NCBI GenBank assembly: GCA_027924585.1
Contig: BSBM01000606.1
Span: forward strand, 13,211,501-13,275,500
Direction of reading: 5' to 3'
DNA length: 64,000 nt
DNA from: Larix kaempferi
Taxonomy: Eukaryota > Streptophyta > Pinopsida > Pinales > Pinaceae
Position numbers and translations under genes: made by a program
The notes under the pieces: generated by a model
Told to the model about the DNA's origin: nothing
What the model saw: only the letters and a program-made list of their open reading frames with translations
Databases searched by the model: none
In this document: one piece after another, positions 41,981 through 53,782 of the stretch
How the letters are laid out: the number at the start of each line of letters is the position of its first letter
How positions within the stretch are numbered: position 1 is the stretch's first letter

Positions 41981-42776
41981 TGTTAGGATATTACTATACT
42001 CCATCCTAGTCCTACTAGCCTTCCAGTCATGTTCATTTTGAGTCATGCATGAAAAATTAGGGTTTGCATGCAATTAGGGTTTGCATGCATTCTAGGTCAT
42101 CAGTCCCAACACCTAGTCCTTAGCAAACTAGCCCCCAGAGCTTATTTTAGATGATTTCTAGGCCTCCTAGTGACTAATGTGCCCTCCTTTGCTCCACTGC
42201 ATGAAAAGGGCACCTTCTTCACCTACCAATCCAGTTATATTCAGTTATATTGAGTTATCCTCAGTTATTTCCTTGATTTAAGGATTAACTGACTCTTTAC
42301 TGAGTTTATCACTCTGTTGGACCTCTAGTGAGACTAGATTGACCGTTCTGACTCCAGTTAACTCCTATGGCACCCTCCACTGAGCCTACTTCACTATATT
42401 AGTGCTTCCATGTGCCAGTTACACCAACCACATTCAGTTAGACTTAGTTTGACTCCCGATTGATCATTACTTGTGCATTGATGACTTCACTGATGAGAAG
42501 GTGGACTCCTAGTTAGGCATTGATGAATATCCACTGATTATGGATCTGTGCATGAAGGCCAATTCGAACTCCTCCTAGTGAATTTAAATCCTCATACTCA
42601 TCATTGTATATTTGCCTGTTTACTATTCAGTTTAATGTAACATGTGTAATTATTCTGCCTCAATCAAAGTTTCTTTGGATTTAAGTTCTATTGCTTGTCT
42701 CTTCTTCTATTATTCATAAAATCTTTCATTGTGAGGTTTACATCATCTCTTTGGATCTTATGTGGAAAATTTCACA
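41981..42776 (+). repeat. R12 5' LTR
   Basis: TGTTAGGATATTACT to AATTTCACA, 796 bp, followed at 42777 by the primer site TGGTATCAGAGCCA. Repeats of agggtttgcatgca near 42060. Differs from the 3' LTR by scattered substitutions and short indels. Confidence 0.95.
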
Positions 42777-42790
42777 TGGTATCAGAGCCA
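42777..42790 (+). promoter_or_regulatory. R12 primer binding site
   Basis: TGGTATCAGAGCCA, a full match to the plant initiator tRNA-Met site. Confidence 0.95.
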
Positions 42791-42906
42791 ATTGGGAGTA
42801 TATTCTACCTCCATTCTTGAGAGTTTTTTGCAGGTATTTCGAAGTTCCAGCAGTTGTAGCAGTAGATTCAACAACTTTCTATTTTGCACTTGTTCAAGCA
42901 GTCAAG

Positions 42907-44638
42907 ATGACCAATTTGAATGCTCCTTCTTCTATACTTCTCACTCCTTTCAATTATTTCGAATGGAAGAGAAAGATGATAGTACTCTTGCAGTCAAAAG
43001 GGTTTACTAGAATAGTTGAGGAAAAGGATGCCATACCACATCAAGATGAAAAGAGAATCAAGCACCTAAACAAAATGGATGAAGCCTTTGGATGCATATG
43101 CCTTCATATATCTGATGATCTATTGTTTCATACTGATGGATTGAATTCTCCAAATGATTTATGGATAAAATTGAGGAGTTTTTTTTGGCAAACAAGACGA
43201 ACTAAGAGGCTACATTCTTGAGAATGAATCGGTTGCCCTTCAACCTAGCAATTTCGAGAGCATCCAAGATTTCTTCTCCAAATTTCAGAATTTGGTTTTG
43301 CATTGCAAGCAATGTGGCATCACTAAAAGTGATGAGCAATTGATACTCTCTATATTGAGCAAACTTGGATCTCAATTTTCTGTCTTTGTTTCTACCTTTC
43401 ATTCTATTCGAATGTCCATCCCTAGATGGAAGTTTCCCACCTTAAGTGACTTTATTAAAGCTCTCACTCAAGAAGAGAACAAACTGTTTCAAATGGGTGC
43501 CATGAAAACCTCCAGAGATCTAGCTCTTTTAGCTGGTGAATCAAGTGGAGAAAATGCAAAAGGGGGACAAAAAGGCAAAGGCAAGAAACCTTCAAGATCC
43601 AAGAATGACAAACAAAAGAGACCTAATTGTACCTACTGCAAGAGAGGAAACCATCCTGAGCATGCCTGGAGGCATAAGAAGATTGATCTTCTAACCAAGC
43701 TTCTTGAACAAAACCAAATTGTTGTTCCAAAAGAAGCAAAGATGTCTGATTCTGGAAGTGGATCTGATGATTGCCGTGCATTGATGGCTGGTTTTTTAAA
43801 GACAAAATCTCTCATCATAGATTCTGGAGCTTCCAACCACATGATGGCACAAGAAGAATCCTTCTCCTCTTTGGATCTCCAAGATGGGCCTACCATTCAC
43901 ATGGGAGACAACTCTCAGATTTCTGCCAAAGGTTTGGGTACAATTCATATGGAGCATGGTAAGTTCAAAAATGTCTTATTTGTTCCTTCTCTTACAGCTA
44001 ATTTGTTGTCAGTATATCAAATGACTCATACAGGATCTCCAAAACAAGTAATTTTTGGTCCAGAAACAATAGAGATTACAGAAATCTCCACTGGAAAGGT
44101 TATAGCAAATGGGATTGCTAATCATGCCTCAAAGGCATACGAGTTCTCACACTTCATTTCCTTCTCTCCAACTATTCCTTCAGATTCTGATGAAGATCAC
44201 AGTGACTTCTCTTCCAGTGACTCCTATTATAGTGAAGAAGAAGATCAAGATTTTGATGTTGAGATCATGGTTCAAGAAGATTCAGAACCAATGCCTATTC
44301 TCAATCCAGATTCAAGAGAAATATGTTCTCACACAATCCTTGCTACTACTAAGAACACAGTTGATGATTTATTTGCTTACAGAACTACTAGACTTCAGCA
44401 GCCTGCTAAACTTGCATTATGCCATCCATCTCTCCATGAGAGATGCAACATGATCATGGGATTCTCTCTTCCATATTTTGGGAATACTACTCATGTTCCA
44501 TTCGCTCCAGATACAGAAAAAGTTCCTGAAAGACTTGCTTCATCCTCCACACAGTGGGAGACCTTCCTACATGGGATCAGCTTGCCAAGTCTTTTGCAAA
44601 AGTTTTCACTGATGAAAGCTTCTTTCTTTTCTGCATGA
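42907..44638 (+). pseudogene. gag: R12 gag-protease fusion with truncated tail
   Basis: Starts MTNLNAPSSILLTPFNYFEWK (42907). A T-run near 43178-43188 causes a frameshift; the second frame holds 448 open codons from about 43292. ILSKLGSQFSVFVSTFHS ends capsid; the zinc knuckle reads CTYCKRGNHPEHAW, the last Cys replaced by Trp. Protease IIDSGASNHMMA is intact (43815-43850), followed by LFVPSLTANLLSVYQMTHTGSPK. The tail TRLQQPAKLALCHPSLHER matches the pre-RT linker of R13, then joins the end of RNase H (DQLAKSFAKVFTDESFF) in another frame. Confidence 0.85.
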
Positions 44639-44795
44639 TGGTTCTTTGAGTTATTTATTGTTCTTTTGAGGGGGGGTATTTTTCCCATGAGGTTTTCCCC
44701 ATTTCCTCAGTTTATGGATAGTTATGTATTTTATTATCATTTCATTTATTGTATGGGTGACCTTTGGTCCTAGTTACCAGGGCCCAGGATGGATT

Positions 44796-45594
44796 AAGGG
44801 GGGGTGTTAGGATATTCCTATACTCCATCCTAGTCCTACTAGCCTTCCAGTCATTTTCATTTTGATTCATGCATGCAAAATTAGGGTTTGCATGCATTTT
44901 TCATGCATTCTAGGTCATCAGTCCCAGCACCTAGTCCTCAGCAAACTAGGCCCCGAAGCTTCTTTCAGATCATTTCTAGGCCTCCCAGTGACTAATGCGC
45001 CCTCCTTTGCTCCACTGCATGACAAGGGCACCTTCTTCACCTACCAGTCCAGTTATATTCAGTTAGATTGAGTTATCTTTAGTTATTTCCTTGATTTAAG
45101 GATTAAGTGACTCTTTACTAAGTTTATCACTCTGTTGGACCTCCAGTGAGACTAGATTGACCATTCTGACTCCAGTTAACTCCTATGGCACCCTCCACTG
45201 AGCTGCCTTCACTATATTAGTGCTTCCATGTGCCAATTATGCCAACCACATTCAGTTAGACTCAATTTGACTCCCGGTTGATCATTACTTATGCATTGAT
45301 GACTTCACTGATGAGAAGGTGGACTCCTAGTTAGGCATTGATGACTCTCCACTGATTATGGATCTGTGCATGAAGGCCAATTCGAATTCCTCCTAGTGAA
45401 TTCGAATCCTCATACTCAACATTGTATATTTACTTGTTTACTATTCAGTTTAATGTAACATGTGTAATTATTCTACCTCAATCAGAGTTTCTTTGGATCT
45501 AAGTTCTATTGCTTGTCTCTTCTCCTATTATTCCTAAATTCTTTCATTGTGAGGTTTACATCATCTCTTTAGATCTTATGTGAGCAATTTCACA
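44796..45594 (+). repeat. R12 polypurine tract and 3' LTR
   Basis: A G-run (44796-44804, aaggggggg) then TGTTAGGATATTCC (44805) to ATTTCACA (45594), 790 bp. The CATCA target copy follows. Confidence 0.95.
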
Positions 45595-45917
45595 CATCAA
45601 TGGTAGAAATTGAAGGTATGTTAAAAGATAAACCAATATCTATTTTAGTTGATCTAGGCGCAAATTTAAGTTATGTTTCCCCAAGAGTTGTTGAACTATG
45701 TAAATTACAGCAGAGTAAATTTAAAAAGTTTTGGTTAGTTCAGCTTGCTATAGGCACAAAAAGAAAAGTCTCTAGTTTTTTGAAAGAATGTGAATTTAAT
45801 ATGATTGGTCTAATGATGCATGCGGATTTAAATATTCTTCCTTTAGGATCTTATGATTTATTGATAGGAATGGATTGGTTAGAAAAGAATAGAGTAATTC
45901 TGAATTTCTATGATTAA
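45595..45917 (+). pseudogene. pol: R11 aspartic protease
   Basis: ISILVDLGANLSYVSPRVVELC (DSG altered to DLG) and the later strand LLIGMDWLEKNRVILNFYD, typical of gypsy proteases. A TAA at 45915 interrupts. It starts immediately after the R12 target duplication. Confidence 0.8.
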
Positions 45918-47600
45918 AATTTCTCATGCATAGACGAAGAAAGTAGACCTATAGTAGTTAAAGGAATTCCAAGAAAAATTACTATTAGAGAAATTTCTGC
46001 TCTACAAATGAAAAGATTTGTTCGAAAAGGCTGTAAAGTTTATGATGTTCATATAATTGATAAAAGAGATGAAAACAATGAAATTAAAATAGAATATTTT
46101 CCTTTTTTAAAATATTTTAAGAATGTGTTTCTAGAAGAAATTCCTAGTTTACCTCTGAAAAGAGAGATTGATTTTACTATTGACTTGGTACCAGGAGCAA
46201 TACCAACGTCAAAATATCCATATCGTTTGAACATCTTGGAACTTAATGAATTAAAACCACAAATTCAATAATTAATTAATAAAAGGTACATATGACCAAC
46301 TATTTCTGCTTGGGGAGCACCAGTGTTGTTTGTGAAGAAAAAGAAAGGTACATTAAGGTTGTGCATAGACTACAGACAACCTAATAAAATGAAAATTAAA
46401 AACATATATCCTTTACCTCATATTGATGAATTATTTGACCAGTTTCGAGAAGCAATGATATTTTCAAAGATAGACTTGAGATCTAGATATCATAAAGTCA
46501 GAGTTAAAGCTGAAGATATATATAAGACATATTTTAGAACCAAATACACTCACTATGAATTTTTCGTAATGCCTTTTGGGTTGACAAATGCTCCAGCATA
46601 TTTTATGTGTTTAATGAATAGTGTATTAAGTAGATATTTGGATAAATTTGTAGTCATATTCATTGATGACATATTAATCTATTCTAAAAATAAGCAAGAG
46701 AATGAAGAGCATTTAAGAATAGTATTACAAGTTTTAAGAGAACAAAAACTATATGCTAAATTCAATAAATGTGATTTCTTTAAAGATAAAATTCAATACT
46801 TGGGACATGTAGTGTCTAAGGATGGTATATCGGTGTATCCTGATAAAGTTCAAGCCATCATGGAATGACCTATGCCTAAACATGTATCTGATGTTAGATC
46901 TTTCATGGGGATCACTGGATATTATCGTAAATTTATTGAAGGGTTTTCAAAAATTTCTTATCCTATAACTTCATTGCAAAACAAAGGTAAGAAATTTGAA
47001 TGGAATGAGAAATGTGAAGTCATATTTAATAAAATAGAACATTTATTAACAACCGCTCCTATCCTAATGATATCATACCCCTATAAATATTTTGTTATAT
47101 GCATAGATGCATGCAAAGAGGGTCTAGGTGGGGTAATAATGCAAGACAACTATGTGGTAGCCTATGAATCAAGCAAACTTAAAGAACATGAAAATAATTA
47201 TGCTACTCATGATTGGGAGTTAGCTTCCATTATTCATGCACTTAGAATATGGCGACATTATCTTATTGGAAGAAGATTCTTACTAATGACTGATAATGTT
47301 AGTTTAAAATATTTATTTGACCACCAAAATTTAAATGCTAGACAAGCTAGATGGTTGTCTTTACCAAGTGAATATGATTTTGAAATTAAACATATTAGAG
47401 GAAAGGAAAATAAAGTGGTTGATGCGTTTATTCATGATGCAAGTGTGCTATATGTAACTACAAGTAGCAACTATGAAACAGATTTGGAAAATAAAATTAT
47501 AACAACAACAAAATTTTATAAAGAATATCAAAAGCTAAAAGAAAGGACATCAGAAATTAAGACAAATGAAGTAAAATCAGAATTTAGTCTTAACAAGAAA
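45918..47600 (+). pseudogene. pol: R11 gypsy reverse transcriptase and RNase H
   Basis: Tether with FPFLKYFKNVFLEEIPSLP and the PYRLN start, then [71 protein letters not shown] and the catalytic [11 protein letters not shown] (46660). RNase H: FVICIDACKEGLGGVIMQ (Asp), Glu in THDWELASIIHALRIWRHYL, MTDNVSLKYL (Asp), GKENKVVDAFIH (final Asp). A TGA at 46866 stands where family members have Trp (EWP). Confidence 0.9.
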
Positions 47601-48064
47601 AAAATGTTGATATTTAAGAACCGATTGTGTGTACGTAATGCAGAAGAGGTGAAGTCATTAATCATGAATGAAATGCATAAAATACCACATTCAGGACATC
47701 CTGGATATTAGAAAATGATTACTATGTTAAGAAAATAATTCTTTTGGCCTAATATGAAAAATGAAGTAGAAGAATACATTGCTAGATGCGTTGAATGCCA
47801 TCAAGTTAAGGCTTAAAATCAACACCCAGTCGGAATGCTACATCCTTTACCCACTCCATAATGGAAGTGGGAATTTACTAGCTTGGATTTTATTACATGT
47901 TTTCCTAAGAATTATAAAAAGAATGACTCAATTATGGTTGTGGTAGATAAGCTTAGCAAAGAAACACATTTTATTCCATTTAACTCTACTTATAAAGCTA
48001 TTAATATTGCTGATATTTTTATGAAAGAAATTTTCAGATTGCATGGTGTACCTAAATTTGTAAT
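47601..48064 (+). pseudogene. pol: R11 integrase, N-terminal part
   Basis: Zinc-binding HHCC: MHKIPHSGHPGY then CVECHQVKA (47675-47815). Core start: SLDFITCFPKNYKKNDSIMVVVDKLSKETHFIPF with the first catalytic Asp (47890) and LHGVPKFVI, where R13 is inserted. TAG at 47709 and TAA at 47737 and 47860 lie at likely Gln codons. Confidence 0.85.
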
Positions 48065-48758
48065 TGTTGGAATATTTAAAACCCATATCTATGTCAGTTA
48101 ATACATTAGAGGCATTAATTAATCATTTTATGACTAATTACTATGTATTAGACTAGATAGTTGGCATATGAGTCATTATGTAGACCACAAGGAATCTTTG
48201 GGGGGACCACAAGTCTTTCTAGTGTGGACCACAAGATTACTAAGTAACTTGGGTGCATTTATGGTGATTCTGGCTAAGATTCTGGTGAGAAAGGTGCATT
48301 ATTGCTTTTTACTACTTTTGGGTGAAAGGTGAAAAGCTAGTTGACTAGGGAAACTTTTTTTTGGACCACTTTCACTCCTTGATGTTTATTCCTTCAATTT
48401 TTGGGATTTAGCATGTATTTTCATCACACATCACTATCTGATCACTAAATCAGAAATTTGTGACCCTTTGGTGTGACTTGGAGAACACACTTGCCACCTA
48501 GGGGGGTTTTGCATCAATTTAGTAAGTCTACTTTTGTGAGGATTTGAATGGAATCCTTATGCATTCGAATCTCTGATATAATTTTATATATTGAAATCCA
48601 TTTAATTTCCCAAGGTTGGTTGATTTAATATTATTCTCTTAAGTAATTCAGTTTGCATCTTATGTGAGTAAATTTCATTTTTCTTGACTAGTTGTGTGAG
48701 ATCTTCTGTGAGAGTGTGTAATTTCTTGATCAGATCTTGGTGTGAACTAAATTTACCA
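48065..48758 (+). repeat. R13 5' LTR
   Basis: TGTTGGAATATTTAAAACCC to AAATTTACCA, 694 bp; homologous to 52577-53280. The usual CACA end is changed to ACCA. Repeated gtggaccacaag words are present. Confidence 0.95.
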
Positions 48759-48771
48759 TGGTATCAGAGCT
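48759..48771 (+). promoter_or_regulatory. R13 primer binding site
   Basis: TGGTATCAGAGCT directly after the LTR. Confidence 0.95.
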
Positions 48772-48930
48772 ATTAATCTATTTCTTTTTCCTTCTATTGT
48801 CTTGCAGGATCCAACCAGTCTCAATGAGGGCACAATAATTCATCCACAGTGCACATTCTATCATCCAGAGGACGCAAATGAGCATCCAAGGGCATACCCA
48901 AATCACTCCAAAAGTTATTTCATAGCTTCC

Positions 48931-50278
48931 ATGGATTAGTCACATCAAATCATCCTCAATCCATTCAATTATTTTTATTGGAAAGAATAGATGGAGATCA
49001 TGTTGATGAGCAAAGGCCTCTATAGGGTGACTATGGCAACTGAACCAGAGCCAACCTCCACAATTGAGAAAATAAAGTGGCATAATCAAAGAGATGAATC
49101 CTATGGATTATTGTGTCTCACTACATCCAGGGATCTTCTATTCCATCTCGATGGTCTTACCTCTCCCAATGAAGTTTGGCTAAAGCTTCAATAATTTTTT
49201 GGAAAGTCTGATGAATTAAGAGGCCACCAACTGGATAATGAACTAGTTTCATTGAGTCCACAGAATTTCGATAAATCTAGGATTTCTTCTCCAAATTCAA
49301 ATCACTTGTTATACAGTTGAAGGAATGTGGTATTGATAAAAAATATGACCGACTAATCTTGGCCATTCTCTCCAAGCTTGGCCCTGATTACTTAGTCTTT
49401 GTTTCGACCTTCCACTCAACCAAAAAAGCAGTTCGAAACAAGAAGAGTCCTGCTCTCTCAAAATTCATGGAGTCTCTTACACAAGAACAAGACAAATTGG
49501 TCTTGATGGGAGCCATAAAAAATCCATCAAAAGACCATTGTCTGAATGTTGGAGATTCAAAGGGTTAGAAAGGGAAGAAGAAGGTCAACTTCAAGAAGTC
49601 CACTGATCAAAGGAAAGACAAGTAGAAAGTTCCTGAAGACTCCTACCACTCAAATAAGAAGAATGAGAAGGCAAAGTGTTCTTATTGAAGCAAGGGATTT
49701 CATCCTGAAATCTTTTGCATGAAGAAAACCATTGATCAAATCACTTTACTCTTGGAGAAATCCAACATTGCTCTTCCTGAGAGCGCAAGGAGGAAGGATG
49801 GAAGAAAAAATTTTGAAGATAAGGAGAGAGTGTATGCACTGATGGCAAGCACATCCAAGCCTACCTCACTCATTATTGATTCTAGATATTCAAGGCACAT
49901 GGTGTCTACAAGTGATTTCTTTACTTCACTTAACTCTTCTTGTGGTCCAAATATTATGTTGGGTGATAATTCTGAAACTTCAAGCAAATGTAAAGGCAAC
50001 ATAGATCTCAATTTTGGCTCATTCAATAATGTCTTGTATGTTCCCGGACTTGCTGCTAACCTCTTGTCAGTATACCAGATGACCCACACAGGTTCACCAA
50101 AAAAGGTGACCTTTACACCAAACAATGTTGAGATCTGTGAAATGTCTACAGGCCGAATTGCTGCATTAGGCACTGCTGACCATAGATCTAGAATCTACAA
50201 GTTTTCTCATTTTGTTCCATTCCCCTCACCTTCTGCTCTTTTAACCCATGCCAATGAGTCAAGAAAATTCTGGCATGA
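48931..50278 (+). pseudogene. gag: R13 gag and protease
   Basis: Starts MD-stop-SHQIILNPFNYFYWK, then GLYRVTMATEPEP, DESYGLLCLTTSRDLLFH, NEVWLKLQ; a frameshift near 49270; ILSKLGPDYLVFVSTFHS. Zinc knuckle C-SY-stop-SKGF-H-PEIF-C has lost its second Cys to TGA. Protease active site reads IIDSRYSRHMV (DSG changed to DSR), then VLYVPGLAANLLSVYQMTHTGSPK. It ends at KFWHEE, the start of the pre-integrase motif, where a deletion begins. Confidence 0.88.
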
Positions 50279-50735
50279 GGAAATAAATTGGGCTGAGGCA
50301 ATAAATTGTGCCACATACATTCAAATAGGGTTCCTCACAAATATCTCATAGGAATTACTCCTTTTGAGGCTTGGACTGGGAATATGATATTTCTCATTTC
50401 ATGATTTTTGGCTCCAAGCCTTGGGCTAGGATTCCACTTGAGAAGAAGAGGGATATGCAGCCCCAAAGCTAACCTTGTATTCTTTTTGTCTATTCAGAGG
50501 ACTCCAAAGGCTATAAGTTGTTGAACATGGCAACTCAAAAATCCTTCATTGAAAGAAGTGTTCAATTTGAAGAAGACCCCTCTCAGAATGTTGAAATTGG
50601 AGAACCATCTTCACCACCACCTGAAGAAGTAAGTGATGCTGCTCTTGAATTTTTTATTCTGATATTTCTGATGATGAGGACCATTTTATTATAGATCCTA
50701 ATTCACCAACAAGGCCTAAATGGGATGCTATCAGT
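50279..50735 (+). pseudogene. pol: R13 integrase C-terminal and linker remnant
   Basis: NWAEAINCATYIQ with GITPFEAWTGN is the integrase C-terminus after the catalytic core. It follows the pre-integrase KFWHE within a few bases, so the zinc-binding and DDE core are deleted. An acidic linker (QFEEDPSQNVEIGEPSS and ISDDEDHFI-type words in shifted frames) leads to RT. Confidence 0.7.
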
Positions 50736-52390
50736 TTGCAAGCAGCAGGTGAACTAGTGGGAAATACTCAGGACACAAGGAGGACTAGATCACAATTTGA
50801 GACTCCTCTCAATGTGAATGACCCCTACCTATCTGAGAGATGTTATATGATGGTGGATTCTGATCCTCAGACATATGAGGAAGCATCACATGACCCAATA
50901 TGGCAGGATTCCATGGATGAGGAGTTTCATTCACTGCAGAAGAATGAGACATGGGAGCTAGTCAAACTCCCCCCATGCAGAAAATTGGTAAGGTGTAGTG
51001 TATCTAAAAAACCAAGTGTGCAGATGATGGTATAGAAGTGAAATATAAGTATATGCTTGTGGAAAAGGGCTTATCCCAAGTCCATGTCCTTGACTATAAT
51101 AAGACTTTTGCACTAGTTGCACAGAAGGATTCAATAAGACTAGTTCTGGCAATTTTTGCATCTAAGAGTTTGGAAGTGCACCAAATGGATGTCAAGAGTG
51201 CATTCCTCCATGGGGATCTTGAGGAGGATATTTATATGCAGTAGAAAAGAAGTTATACATCTAATTATGACTATGTGTGTAGGTTGAGGAAGTCCTTATA
51301 TGGGCTTAAGCAAGCCCCCAGGGCTTGGTATGCCAAAATGGACTACTTTCTCTTGTCACCATCTTATGTGAGATGCAAATCTGATCCTAATGTTTACATG
51401 AGGCTGATTCATGGTTCAATTATGATTATACTGCTATATTTTGATGATCTACTAATCACAAGTAGCTCTACTGATCAAATAGCTTCATTAAAGTCTGCTT
51501 TGCATCAAGCTTTTTCCATGAGTGACTCGAGATTTCTTAAGCAGTTTTTTGGTATTGAGATTTCTCACACTAAGAATGGAACTAAGGTATCTCAATAAAA
51601 ATATGCATTTGAACTTATAATGAAGTTCAATATGGTAGACTGCAAGCCTTCAAATACTCCTTTTCTTTCAGGAGTTAGAGTTGAAGAAGCAGAATCTACA
51701 CCCTTGGTTGACAACACCTTGTATAAGAAGCTTGTTGGAAGCTTGTTATTCTTGACTCATACTCAACCTGATATTGCATATGCTATGAGTGTGGCATCAA
51801 GATACATGGAGAAGCCTCATGAGATCCATTGGAGGTCTGCAAAAAGAATCTTTCACTCTGTGCAAGGCACCACAACTGATGGGATTCACTATGTTGCAGA
51901 TTCTAGCCTAGATCTTTTTGGCTTTACTGACTCATATTGGGATGGTGATATATTTTACTGAAAATCCACATCTGGATTTCTATTCATGCTTGTAGGTGGT
52001 CATGTTTGTTGTTCTAGCAAGAAAGAGAGTGCAATTGCACTATCTTCATTAGAGGCCGAGTACAGAGGAGCAGTAAATGCTTCTACTTAGTGTGTGTGGT
52101 TGCAGGGTATTCTTTCATAGTTTCATATTGCCTTTAGTACTCCTATTGTCATCTTTTGTGACAATCAGAGTGCTATAAGGTTCTCAATTGATCCATCACA
52201 AATACATAGGACCAAGCATATTGAGATCCGTATGCACTGCATCAGGATTTTAGTGCATGACCAGATCATTGATTTGCAGTATTACCCAACAGGTGAGAAA
52301 ACTATAGACATCTTCACCAATGCGTTTATTGAGAAGACATTCAACTATCTTAGATCACTGCTTGGGATGTCTAAACATGTGGTGGAGTGA
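50736..52390 (+). pseudogene. pol: R13 copia reverse transcriptase and RNase H
   Basis: [88 protein letters not shown] and LLYFDDLLI, where the copia YVDD is now YFDD. LVGSLLFLTHTQPDIAYAMS is followed by RNase H FTDSYWDGD, SSLEAEYRGAVNAS, FCDNQSAIRF and HIEIRMH. Ends TIDIFTNAFIEKTFNYLRSLLG. Several stops (e.g. TAG at Gln positions 51242, TGA 51959). Confidence 0.9.
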
Positions 52391-52569
52391 AGGATTGATC
52401 AACAATCCTTCAATTTTTGATATGTCCATTTTTTAGGGAAGTTTTTTCCCATGAGGTTTTCCTTCTTTCCTTGTTTTTGTGGACCAGGCAGTATTGTACA
52501 GGGTGACCATGTCTTGTTACTGAACCCTAGTTTTTATTTCTGATTTTTAGCACATAAATTCAAACTTAT

Positions 52570-53280
52570 GGGGGGGTGTTGGAATATTTAAAACCCATAC
52601 CTATATCAATTAATACATTAGAGGCATTAATTAATAATTTTATGATTAATTACTATGTAATAGAGTAGATAGTTGGCATATGAGTCATTGTGTGGACCAC
52701 AAGGCATCTTTGGGGGGACCGCAAGTATTCCTGGTGTGGACCACAAGATTCTCAAGTCACTTGGGTGAATTTCTGATTATTTTGGATAAGATTTTGGTGA
52801 GAAAGGCGCATTACTATTTTTTATTGCTTTTTACTGCTTTTGGGTGAAAGGTGAAGAGCGAGTTGGCTAGGGAAACATTTTTTTGGACCACTTTCACTCC
52901 TTGATATGTATTCCTTCCATTTTTTGGATTTACCATGTCTTTTCATCACAAATCACTATCTGATCACTAAATCAGAAATTTGTGAGCCTTTGGTGTGACT
53001 TGGAGAACACACTTGCCACCTAGGGGGGTTTTTCATCAATTTAGTAAGTATGATTTTGTGAGGATTCAAATGGCATCCTTATGCATTTGAATATCTGATG
53101 TAAAGTTATATATTGACAGTCATTTAATTTCCCAAGGTTTTATGATGTAATATTATTCTCTTGAGTAATTCAGTTTGCATCTTATGTGAGTAAATTTCAG
53201 TGTTCTTGACTAGTTGTGTGAGATATTTTGTGAGAGTGTGTAATTTCTTGATCAGATCTTCGTGTGAACTAAATTTCACA
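52570..53280 (+). repeat. R13 polypurine tract and 3' LTR
   Basis: G-run 52571-52576, then TGTTGGAATATTTAAAACCC (52577) to AAATTTCACA (53280), 704 bp. Confidence 0.95.
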
Positions 53281-53782
53281 TTAATTTCTAATAGGAATTC
53301 AAACTTTACAAGAAATTTCTAGAAAGTATTATTTAAAGGTTTGGATACTCAATTAAATTTTAGTATTGCATATCATCCCTGGACTGATGGTCAAACTGAA
53401 AGAGTAAATCGGATTTTAGAATACATGCTTAGAATGTATGTAATGGAAAAACCTGAGAAATGGTAAGAATATTCTTGTTGAGTTTGCATATAGCAATCAT
53501 TTTCAGGCCTCTGCAAAAAATGAGTCTATTTGAGATACTTTATGGACGAAAATGTAATACTCCAATTTATTGGAATAGTCTAGTTGATAGACTAATTTTA
53601 GGTCCTAAAATATTGAAAGATATGGAACTAATAGTGAAACAAGTACATCACAACTTGAAGATAGCTTGAGATAGAAAAAAAAGCTATGTTGATTTGAAAG
53701 GAACTCAAAGAGAGTTCCAGGTAGGGGATCATGTTTATGTGAAAGTAAAACCCATAAAAAGTTCCTTAAAATTGGGAAAGTG
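53281..53782 (+). pseudogene. pol: R11 integrase, C-terminal part
   Basis: Resumes after R13 (SNRNSNFTRNF, second catalytic Asp changed to Asn), AYHPWTDGQTERVNRILE with the catalytic Glu, a frame change, then FEILYGRKCNTPIYW and FQVGDHVYVKVKPIKSSLKLGK, where R14 is inserted. Confidence 0.85.

Larger units (their letters stand above)
41981..45594 (+). mobile_element. R12: short copia element with gag-protease only
   Basis: A 3614-bp element with both LTRs (796 and 790 bp), primer site, polypurine tract and a perfect target duplication CATCA (41976-41980 and 45595-45599). It contains gag and protease and then jumps to the pre-RT linker and the last RNase H residues, so integrase and RT are missing. 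It is a non-autonomous deletion derivative. Confidence 0.95.
48065..53280 (+). mobile_element. R13: copia element lacking integrase core
   Basis: Both LTRs (694 and 704 bp), primer site and a G-run polypurine tract. The target duplication is gtaat on the left and ttaat on the right; the R11 integrase frame shows gtaat is original. gag, protease, RT and RNase H are present but broken; the integrase catalytic core is absent. Total 5216 bp. Gag and protease resemble R12. Confidence 0.95.
41758..53782 (+). mobile_element. R11: chromovirus-like Ty3/gypsy remnant, split three times
   Basis: Pieces at 41758-41980 (gag zinc knuckle), 45595-48064 (protease to integrase core) and 53281-53782 (integrase end) read in one order. 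R12, R13 and R14 separate them. Its left part is missing at the R10 junction and its right end is beyond R14. Style of RT ([19 protein letters not shown]) fits chromoviruses. Confidence 0.85.
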
